From JBBRLG01 sp038231495 (GTDB lineage: Bacteria; Planctomycetota; Planctomycetia; Gemmatales; Gemmataceae), in NCBI GenBank assembly GCA_038231495.1, contig JBBRLG010000047.1, positions 1 through 21,843 of the forward strand: DNA of 21,843 nucleotides, in the 5' to 3' direction. The notes under the pieces are model-generated. The model did no database searches and was not told the origin of the DNA. It worked only from the letters and a program-made list of their open reading frames with translations. Positions 7,525 through 13,002 of the stretch are shown piece after piece. The position numbers and the translations under genes are program-made. The first letter of the stretch is position 1. Every line of letters begins with the position of its first letter.

Positions 7525-8025
7525 ATGCCAGAGACGATTGCGTGCAGCCAGTGCGGGTCGCCGTTGCGGCTGCCGGAGGCGTATATTGGCCGGGAAGTGC
7601 GCTGCCCGTCCTGCCAGGAGACGTTCACGGCCCGACTGCCGGACGAACCGCGGGAACGGTTGCCGGCGTCGTATCCCGACTTGCAGGACGATGACGACGA
7701 GGAGGAAGAAGCCCGTCTCAAGCGCCGCCGGCGCGCCTACGAGCAGGCGCGGCGCGCCCGCGAACGGGTGCAACCGCACCGCGGCGGCACGGTCCTGGCG
7801 CTGGGCGTCATTAGCCTGTGCCTGTGCTGCATCCCGGCGATCTCGCTGGGGCTGGGAATCGGGGCCGTCCTGATGGGCAGCCGCGACCTGGCCCGGATGC
7901 GCAACGGTGCGATGGACCCCGCCGGTCGCGGCCGAACGCGGGCCGGCGTGGTGTGCGGCATCCTCGGCCCGATCCTGACGGTAATTTTCTTTGCAATGTT
8001 AATTATGCTCACCCAAGAGCGATAA
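7525..8025 (+). CDS. Zinc-ribbon membrane protein with DUF4190-like C-terminus (paralog 2)
   Basis: This encodes 166 residues and is the shortest of the three paralogs. The start MPETIACSQCGSPLRLPE is chosen over a GTG at 7501 because it aligns with its neighbours and has GGGAG upstream. The zinc-ribbon cysteines are at 7, 10, 27 and 30, identical in spacing to paralogs 1 and 3. The linker (about 39-85) is shorter and includes an acidic run followed by a basic run. Two TM segments follow (VLALGVISLCLCCIPAISLG and VCGILGPILTVIFFAMLIML), separated by the conserved SRDLARMRNGAMDPAGRG loop. It lies 125 bases after paralog 1 and is probably transcribed with it. The role is unknown. Confidence 0.85.
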   Translation: MPETIACSQCGSPLRLPEAYIGREVRCPSCQETFTARLPDEPRERLPASYPDLQDDDDEEEEARLKRRRRAYEQARRARERVQPHRGGTVLALGVISLCLCCIPAISLGLGIGAVLMGSRDLARMRNGAMDPAGRGRTRAGVVCGILGPILTVIFFAMLIMLTQER

Positions 8026-8077
8026 ATAGGATCTGTGGCAGACGACAACAAACGGTCTTCCTGGAACGAGAGCAACC

Positions 8078-8740
8078 ATGGCCGAAACCATCAAGTGCGT
8101 CCACTGCGGCTCGCCGCTGCGGCTGCCGGAGCAGTTCATCGGCCAGGAGGTGCGCTGCCCGTCTTGCCAAAAGACGTTTACGGCGCAACTGCCGTCCGCG
8201 CCGCCGCCCCCGGCTCAACCTCCGCGCGCCGAGCCGGACGACGAGCCGTACAAGGTCGAGCCCACCGAATCGCGCCGCCCCCGCGCCGAGAACGACCGCC
8301 CCTCGAAGCGGCGCCGCCCGCGCGACGAAGACGAGGACGACGACCGCCCAACAACGCGGCGGCGTCCGCGCGACGAAGACGAGGACGAGGATTACCCTCG
8401 CGACCGCCGGCCGCGGTACGACGACGACTACCCGTCGCGGCGCTACCGTTACGACGACCGGGGCGGCGTGGTACTGGCCCTTGGCATTGTCGGCATGGTG
8501 CTGCTGCCGTTGGGTTGTTGTTTCTGGCCGCTGTCCCTACTCGGCATGGGCTTGGGCCTGACGGCGACGCTCCTGGGCCGCAGCGACCTGGCCCAGATCA
8601 AGAGCGGCGAGCGCAACCCCTCCGGCGAGAGCATGACGAACGGCGGCATGATCTGCGGCCTCATCACGTTCGTGCTGGGGCTGATCCTGATGTTGCTGGG
8701 TTGCCTGCTGTTCGTGGTTAGCATTGCGGGCAACAACTGA
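8078..8740 (+). CDS. Zinc-ribbon membrane protein with DUF4190-like C-terminus (paralog 3)
   Basis: This encodes 220 residues, the longest copy. The zinc ribbon at the N-terminus (MAETIKCVHCGSPLRLPEQF) keeps Cys7, Cys10, Cys27 and Cys30. The linker has grown to about 90 residues and is dominated by Arg/Asp/Glu, including twin RRPRDEDEDD-like repeats that point to internal duplication. The C-terminal DUF4190-like region has two hydrophobic segments (VVLALGIVGMVLLPLGCCFW and LITFVLGLILMLLGCLLFVV) and the loop GRSDLAQIKSGERNPSGE. It starts 52 bases after paralog 2; the ribosome site is weak (GAGAG). The charged linker may bind nucleic acid or another protein, but that is speculation. Confidence 0.85.
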   Translation: MAETIKCVHCGSPLRLPEQFIGQEVRCPSCQKTFTAQLPSAPPPPAQPPRAEPDDEPYKVEPTESRRPRAENDRPSKRRRPRDEDEDDDRPTTRRRPRDEDEDEDYPRDRRPRYDDDYPSRRYRYDDRGGVVLALGIVGMVLLPLGCCFWPLSLLGMGLGLTATLLGRSDLAQIKSGERNPSGESMTNGGMICGLITFVLGLILMLLGCLLFVVSIAGNN

Positions 8741-8752
8741 GAGCGTCCGGGG

Positions 8753-8781
8753 TTGACGGGTCCGGGAAGGGGGCTTAATTT
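8753..8781 (+). promoter_or_regulatory. Promoter of tRNA-Leu
   Basis: TTGACG (8753-8758), a 17-base spacer, and TAATTT (8776-8781) form a sigma70-type promoter. Initiation would fall near 8788, about nine bases before the mature tRNA end, which is a normal tRNA gene layout. Confidence 0.6.
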
Positions 8782-8796
8782 GGACGATGTTACCCC

Positions 8797-8878
8797 GGCT
8801 CGGTGGTGGAACTGGCATACACGCGGGTCTTAGAAGCCCGTGCCGAAAGGCTTGCGGGTTCGAGTCCCGCCCGAGCCA
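8797..8878 (+). tRNA. tRNA-Leu (anticodon UAG)
   Basis: The acceptor stem GGCTCGG (8797-8803) pairs perfectly with CCGAGCC (8871-8877), followed by discriminator A at 8878. The D region GGTGGAACTGGCATACACG is leucine-like. The anticodon stem CGGGT/GCCCG encloses loop CTTAGAA with anticodon TAG at 8831-8833. A long variable arm, TGCCGAAAGGCTT, marks a class II tRNA. The T arm GCGGG-TTCGAGT-CCCGC is perfect. CCA is not encoded. The tRNA reads CUA and related leucine codons. Confidence 0.95.
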
Positions 8879-8919
8879 TTCCGCGATCTATTGCCGCATT
8901 TTAGCGCGGGCGGCGATCG

Positions 8920-9348
8920 TTAATTTACCTTGATGCGATCAATGGCGTTCTGGATAGCCAGGGTCGTGTCATCGGCGTGGCCGTTCTCCAGCATGTTTGA
9001 AAGCCAGGCCCGCTGCTCGTACTTGTGCTTGGACATCTCAACAGTGACAACGATCTCCACGTCCCCGTAGCTGGTGATCTCCTCCCGGAACTCGTTGTCC
9101 GCCTGGTCCGAGTACCCCTCCGGGTCTATATAAGAGGGGTCATCCATATAATAGTGGACCGCTTTGATCTCCTGCGCCCGCGTCGTTTTGAGGTACACAT
9201 CGATCGTGTAAACGCGCAGGCGTCGGTCATCGGGGTGTCGTTCGTATTTCGGCTTTCCAACCGAGTCGAGCCGAAATTGGGCCATGAGCCGGCCCTGTAC
9301 GTTCTCCTTGAACGGGTCGGTATAGACGATGCTGTCAGTTGCTTGCAT
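8920..9348 (-). CDS. Prokaryotic YEATS-like domain protein, possible sensor
   Basis: This encodes 142 residues with no signal peptide or TM segment, so it is cytoplasmic. The central part, about residues 45-125, reads as a beta-sandwich: YTIDVYLKTTRAQEIKAVHY, then a P-x-Y-x-x-P turn with DNEFREEITSYGDVEIVVTV and a C-terminal helix RAWLSNMLEN. The order of strands and the F-x-x-x-x-x-S-Y-G-D-x-E-I motif resemble pYEATS domains, described from comparative genomics as predicted sensors in prokaryotic immune systems (family recalled, not searched). It has its own ribosome site (AGGA 4-5 bases upstream). It lies 58 bases downstream of the two-TM gene on the same strand, so they likely share a transcript. 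The alternative is an unrelated small beta-sandwich domain. Confidence 0.5.
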   Translation of the reverse strand: MQATDSIVYTDPFKENVQGRLMAQFRLDSVGKPKYERHPDDRRLRVYTIDVYLKTTRAQEIKAVHYYMDDPSYIDPEGYSDQADNEFREEITSYGDVEIVVTVEMSKHKYEQRAWLSNMLENGHADDTTLAIQNAIDRIKVN

Positions 9349-9406
9349 GAATCCTGTCTCCGCTAGGGGTTTACGGACGGTTCGCCCTTGAGTGCCGGTA
9401 GCCTCA

Positions 9407-9988
9407 TTAAAACCCTTTCTGCTTTTTGTCCCTTAGCTGCCAAAAAGGCCGATTAAGAGCGATCAAATTATCAGCCCATTGGGCCGCCTCGGTTTTCATT
9501 TTGTCCGTCTCCCGCGGCAGCACCACGTTGTACCGTTCACTCTGAAAGAGTGTCCTCACCTCAAGGAAAAGTTCGGCGACAGCGGTTTGTGGATCTTCGT
9601 CTTCCAGCATATCGTTCAATCGAGTTTCGTACAACCCGCACCGCACGGCAAGCGATTCCGAATCGGCCGCGCGCTGAGCCACCCGGTACTGGTTGGCGAT
9701 CTGGGACAGAATGCCGAATAGGAGGAGAATCACCGATCCCCAGAAGGCCCCTCCGGTTTGCTGGGGCAAGTTGCCAGCCGCCTTGTCCACAATGATGCCA
9801 ACACTGCCGAGGGTGGTGAGCAGGATCGACGCAATGCCGAGGATACGCTGCCACCACACCGACGGGTTCCGGTCGGCCGCTTTCCCCCGAACAATCCGAA
9901 CACACAGTGCCCGCACCTTCCGGATGAGTTTGGCCTCCGGCGAGTTGTTGGCGGGCGGAGGTAGAGCGGCGGGTGAAATGGGAGGCAT
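9407..9988 (-). CDS. Two-TM SLATT-like protein, possible membrane effector
   Basis: This encodes 193 residues. The start MPPISPAALPPPANNS is preceded by GAGGAG 11 bases upstream. Layout: a Pro/Ala-rich head (1-16), a basic amphipathic stretch (19-40), TM helix 1 about 48-67 (ILGIASILLTTLGSVGIIVD), TM helix 2 about 80-98 (FWGSVILLLFGILSQIAN), then a long helical tail RVAQRAADSESLAVRCGLYE continuing to about 150. This arrangement, two TM helices followed by a conserved helical region, matches the SLATT/DUF4231-type effectors predicted to form pores in SMODS/SLOG-linked immunity. The match rests on topology more than on diagnostic residues. No nucleotidyltransferase is nearby. It is the first gene of a two-gene unit with the pYEATS-like protein and has its own promoter and leader. 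Confidence 0.5.
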   Translation of the reverse strand: MPPISPAALPPPANNSPEAKLIRKVRALCVRIVRGKAADRNPSVWWQRILGIASILLTTLGSVGIIVDKAAGNLPQQTGGAFWGSVILLLFGILSQIANQYRVAQRAADSESLAVRCGLYETRLNDMLEDEDPQTAVAELFLEVRTLFQSERYNVVLPRETDKMKTEAAQWADNLIALNRPFWQLRDKKQKGF

Positions 9989-10065
9989 AAGGGCATAAGC
10001 TCCTCTAGGGAACTTGGTTGACAAACTCACCGACCTAATTCGACATCCGTGCTTGGGGCGTTGTT

Positions 10066-10103
10066 GTGCAAACTGGCATGGCAGCCGCACCTACCAGTCG
10101 CAC
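10066..10103 (-). promoter_or_regulatory. Structured 5' leader hairpin of the SLATT/pYEATS unit
   Basis: On the minus strand GTGC-ACTGG pairs with CCAGT-GCAC across a 17-base apical loop, with a small internal loop (G against TT). It falls at the very 5' end of the predicted transcript. It could stabilise the mRNA or be a control site; the sequence does not say which. Confidence 0.45.
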
Positions 10104-10105
10104 GG

Positions 10106-10135
10106 ATTTTAATCCCCGTCCGCGGCCGCCGTCAA
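10106..10135 (-). promoter_or_regulatory. Strong sigma70-type promoter for the SLATT/pYEATS unit
   Basis: On the minus strand TTGACG (10135-10130), an 18-base spacer and TAAAAT (10111-10106) each match five of six consensus bases. Transcription would begin near 10099, about 110 bases before the SLATT-like start codon. It is the best promoter match I found in the window, along with the tRNA one. Confidence 0.6.
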
Positions 10136-10181
10136 GGAGCAGGACAGAAACGATGCCTTTGCAATTCGTTCCTCCTCCGCG

Positions 10182-12038
10182 CTAAATCACTCGGTATAGC
10201 GGCCCGCCCGGCGCGGCCAGTGCCTCGACGCGGCGCGCCACCGCCGGGTCCTCTTCCAACGGCGGCGCGTGGTGCGGCTTGATGCGGGCGTCGATCACCA
10301 GCGATCCCCGACAGCCCCAGTGCTTTTGGCGTGTGAACGCGCCGACGCCAGCCACGTCCGCGGCGGGGTTGGAACGCGTAAACGTCACCCACACGAAATT
10401 GTTCAACGTCCGTGCCGTGAAATCGCTGTCGTCCACCAACACCACCAGTGGAAAGGCGTTGAGCGCATCGACAGCCTGCATTGCCTCGCAAAACCGCTCC
10501 ACGTCCGTGCCCGGCTGCCCCTTCGGATAGGACGGCGCCTCGACCGCCAGCACGCCCGGCAAGCAGACACGCGGCTCGTCGAAGCCGTCCGGCAGACGCA
10601 GTCCCTCCGGCACTTCGGTAGGTAACACACGGCGTTTCGGCCCGGCGGCGGCGATGACCAGCTTGGAACCCGCGTTCAGGCCGCTGCCCGAATAATCGAG
10701 CGTGTCCATCGTCGTACAAGTCTGGAAGTGCAAATCCGTCTGCCAATCCACACGCTCCAGCAGGTGTGCCAGGAAAGCCGGGATGTCGTTGATGTCCAAC
10801 TCCGGGTTGTCCTCCTTGGCCACGATCAGCAGGTACTTCGCCAGCGACAACTGCCCCTGGCCCAGGATCGCATTGGCACACGTCAGCAGTTCCTGGGGGC
10901 GACGCGCGCTGGCGTAAGGGACGTACCGCTCGCTGCCGATTGCCAGCAACAGCGGATGCACGCCGGCGGCGTCAACGGCGTGGACCGCGTGGACGCCGGC
11001 CACGACGGTCGGGATGAGCGGCCCGGTCAGTTCGTGGATGATTTGGCCGAAGCCGGTGTCTTCCTGCGGCGGCCGGCCGACGACGGTGAACGGCCAGATC
11101 GCGCCGGGCCGGTGGTAGACGCGCTCGACGTTCAGCACCGGGAAGTCGTGCGTCAGGCTGTAGTAGCCGAGGTGGTCGCCGAACGGGCCTTCGGGCAATT
11201 GCCGGGTCGGATCGACGGTGCCGACGATGCAGAAGTCCGCCTCCGCTGGCATCGGCAGAAACGGATATTTACCATCCGCTTCAAGCGGAGGCCGCACAAG
11301 GTTGATGCGGCGGCCGCCCAGCGCCCCCGCAAACGCGAGTTCGGGCAACGCTTCGGGCAGCGGCATTACCGCGGCCAGCGTCATCGCCGGCGGCCCGCCG
11401 ACGAAGACGTTGACGCGGAACGGCACGCCACGCCGCAGTGCCCTGGCATGATGCACGCCGATGCCGCGGTGAATCTGGTAGTGCAACCCGACCTCGGCGT
11501 CCGGCTTGTAGTCGTTGCCGGAAAGCTGCACGCGGTACATGCCAAGGTTAGAGCGCCGCCAGCCGGGCTGGTCCACGTCTTCCGAATAGACCTGCGGCAG
11601 GGTGATAAACGCGCCGCCGTCGCGCGGCCAGCATTTGAGCTGCGGCAACCGACTGACGGTGGTTTCGTGGGCGAGCACCGGCGCACGCTTGACGAACCGC
11701 GGCAGCGTGTGCAGCAGCGTCGAGGGCACGTCGCGGTACCGCCAGGGTTTTTTCCAGAACGCGGACGGATCGACCTTCAATTCAACGAGGTGGCGGACGG
11801 CGGCGAGCGTGTCGCGGAAGAGGAAGCGCGTCCGCTCGACGGTGCCGAACAGGTTGCTGACCATCGGGAAGGCGCAACCCTTGACGCGCTCGAATAGCAG
11901 CGCCGGCCCGGCGGCCTGGTAGACGCGCCGCTGGATTTCGGCCATTTCCAGGCACGGGTCGATTTCCTGGGCGATGCGCACCAGCCGGCCGGCACGCTCC
12001 AGGTCGGCGACACACTGGCGGAGGGAACGATAACCCAT
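10182..12038 (-). CDS. UbiD-family decarboxylase (prenylated-FMN type)
   Basis: This encodes 618 residues. UbiD enzymes reversibly decarboxylate unsaturated or aromatic acids using prenylated FMN, Mn2+ and K+. Family landmarks are visible: NLGMYR at 164-169 (the Asn and Arg of the metal/prFMN site), HRGIGVHHA from 190, and EGPFGDHLGYYS from 283, the catalytic Glu region. No signal peptide is present, so it is cytoplasmic. The length of about 600 fits the long UbiD group that includes menaquinone-biosynthesis (futalosine route) decarboxylases more than short UbiD of ubiquinone synthesis. The substrate is therefore uncertain, and no other quinone gene is in the window. The start is an ATG preceded by a GCCGCAAGCGGC repeat 15 bases upstream. 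It is co-oriented with the methyltransferase gene 34 bases upstream, likely an operon. Confidence 0.9.
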   Translation of the reverse strand: MGYRSLRQCVADLERAGRLVRIAQEIDPCLEMAEIQRRVYQAAGPALLFERVKGCAFPMVSNLFGTVERTRFLFRDTLAAVRHLVELKVDPSAFWKKPWRYRDVPSTLLHTLPRFVKRAPVLAHETTVSRLPQLKCWPRDGGAFITLPQVYSEDVDQPGWRRSNLGMYRVQLSGNDYKPDAEVGLHYQIHRGIGVHHARALRRGVPFRVNVFVGGPPAMTLAAVMPLPEALPELAFAGALGGRRINLVRPPLEADGKYPFLPMPAEADFCIVGTVDPTRQLPEGPFGDHLGYYSLTHDFPVLNVERVYHRPGAIWPFTVVGRPPQEDTGFGQIIHELTGPLIPTVVAGVHAVHAVDAAGVHPLLLAIGSERYVPYASARRPQELLTCANAILGQGQLSLAKYLLIVAKEDNPELDINDIPAFLAHLLERVDWQTDLHFQTCTTMDTLDYSGSGLNAGSKLVIAAAGPKRRVLPTEVPEGLRLPDGFDEPRVCLPGVLAVEAPSYPKGQPGTDVERFCEAMQAVDALNAFPLVVLVDDSDFTARTLNNFVWVTFTRSNPAADVAGVGAFTRQKHWGCRGSLVIDARIKPHHAPPLEEDPAVARRVEALAAPGGPLYRVI

Positions 12039-12053
12039 GTAAACACCCGCAAC

Positions 12054-12065
12054 GCCGCAAGCGGC
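12054..12065. repeat. GCCGCAAGCGGC boundary repeat, copy 2
   Basis: This copy lies in the 34-base gap between the methyltransferase and UbiD-like genes. The wider block CCCGCAACGCCGCAAGCGGC with the following AA is shared with 12939-12960, showing a common origin beyond the 12-base core. Confidence 0.8.
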
Positions 12066-12072
12066 AATTCAG

Positions 12073-12828
12073 TCAGTCCGCCTTCTTCTCGAAGATGAGG
12101 ATGTGCTGCCACGGCAGCTTGTCGATCGTCTGGGCGAGCTTTAACGGAAACGGCTCCATCTCCTTGACGACCTGCTTCTTGGTCATCTTGTGGACCAACT
12201 TGATCGGCACGTTCTCGTCTTCCAGCCGAAACTCGACGAACACCAGCCGACCGCCGGGTTTCAGCGCTTTGACCATCGCCTCGGTCATCTCGTAGGGGTG
12301 GTCGAACTCGTGGTACACGTCTACTAATAGGATCAGGTCCACGCCCTTTTCCGGCAACTTCGGGTCGGTGATGGTGCCCAGGACCGGCTCGACGTTGGTG
12401 ATTTTCTTTTCGCCCATGCGCTTGCGGATGAGGTCGAGCATCTCTTTTTGGATGTCCACGGCCAATACCTTGCCCTTGGGGCCGACTTTTTCGGACAGGC
12501 GGAAGGTGTAATAGCCGCTGCCCGCGCCGATGTCGGCCACCACGTCGCCGTCCTTGAATTTGAGAGCCTCCAGGAGCTTCGTCGGCTGTTCTTCCTTTTC
12601 GCGCTCAGGCCGGTCGAGCCAGTCGGCGGCTTCGTGGCCCATGACCTGGGCGATCTCGCGGCCCAGGTAAAACTTGCCGATGCCGTTGGGGTCGTGTTCT
12701 TTGCGCGTCTCGTAACGTTCCTTTTCCTTGGGTTCGGCGGGCTTTTCCTTGGTCGGCTCGGCACGACAGGCGGCGGCGCAGAGCACCGACGACGCGACGA
12801 GGCACGCCAGGACGCGAGAGGTGTGCAT
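12073..12828 (-). CDS. Signal-peptide-bearing class I SAM methyltransferase
   Basis: This encodes 251 residues. The start MHTSRVLACLVASSVLCAAA has AGGAG nine bases upstream. Residues 1-20 form a signal peptide; a Cys at 21 after Ala-Ala-Ala may be a weak lipobox. A Lys/Glu-rich linker follows (about 25-45). The conserved region begins FYLGREIAQVMGHEAADWLD-RPERE, then Rossmann motif I VADIGAGSG (97-105), VLAVDI for the acidic ribose-binding residue, LILLVDVYHEFDHP and ALKPGGRLVFVEF. It should bind S-adenosylmethionine; the acceptor is unknown. A similar family with export signals exists in several bacterial phyla. How SAM would be supplied outside the cytoplasm is unclear, so the N-terminus may instead be a membrane anchor. 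It is the promoter-proximal gene of an operon with the UbiD-like gene. Confidence 0.85.
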   Translation of the reverse strand: MHTSRVLACLVASSVLCAAACRAEPTKEKPAEPKEKERYETRKEHDPNGIGKFYLGREIAQVMGHEAADWLDRPEREKEEQPTKLLEALKFKDGDVVADIGAGSGYYTFRLSEKVGPKGKVLAVDIQKEMLDLIRKRMGEKKITNVEPVLGTITDPKLPEKGVDLILLVDVYHEFDHPYEMTEAMVKALKPGGRLVFVEFRLEDENVPIKLVHKMTKKQVVKEMEPFPLKLAQTIDKLPWQHILIFEKKAD

Positions 12829-12866
12829 GGGATCGGCTCCTGAGAAGGCGAACGGCAACGCCCGTC

Positions 12867-12896
12867 ATTGTGCGGCACGCGCGGGGGGCCGGTCAA
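12867..12896 (-). promoter_or_regulatory. Probable promoter of the methyltransferase-UbiD operon
   Basis: On the minus strand TTGACC (12896-12891), an 18-base spacer and CACAAT (12872-12867) lie 38 bases before the methyltransferase start. The -35 box is good and the -10 box moderate. The spacing to the ribosome site and ATG is normal. Confidence 0.4.
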
Positions 12897-12912
12897 GGAA
12901 CTTGCGCGCGGA

Positions 12913-12962
12913 ATTTGCCGCTTGCGGCTGAGCGCTCCCCCGCAACGCCGCAAGCGGCAAAT
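12913..12962. repeat. Hairpin of two GCCGCTTGCGGC repeats (copies 3 and 4)
   Basis: ATTTGCCGCTTGCGGC at 12913-12928 and its exact reverse complement at 12947-12962 form a 16-bp stem with an 18-base loop. It lies between divergent genes, just upstream of the -35 boxes on both sides. Confidence 0.85.
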
Positions 12963-12965
12963 GCC

Positions 12966-12995
12966 TTGCCCGCCTTACCCAGCCTCTGTTAATCT
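12966..12995 (+). promoter_or_regulatory. Probable promoter giving a leaderless peptidase mRNA
   Basis: TTGCCC (12966-12971), an 18-base spacer and TAATCT (12990-12995) precede the peptidase ATG at 13003 by only seven bases. Normal initiation would then fall on or next to the start codon. No Shine-Dalgarno is visible, which fits leaderless translation. Confidence 0.45.
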
Positions 12996-13002
12996 GCATC
13001 CC

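Noticed and set aside
10050..10125. tRNA-like anticodon loop (ATTAAAA) on the minus strand near 10106
   Set aside because: The flanking stems do not pair and no T arm or acceptor stem is present. The AT-rich core is better explained as a -10 box with a TTGACG -35 box 18 bases upstream.
8855..10140. Possible genomic island bounded by a duplicated tRNA-Leu 3' end
   Set aside because: I looked for a second copy of the tRNA 3' sequence up to the UbiD-like gene and saw none, and no integrase is present. tRNA adjacency alone is weak evidence.
8920..10181. CBASS-type system with a CD-NTase
   Set aside because: No nucleotidyltransferase, SMODS or SLOG-type gene is seen in the window; only a possible effector and a possible sensor are present.
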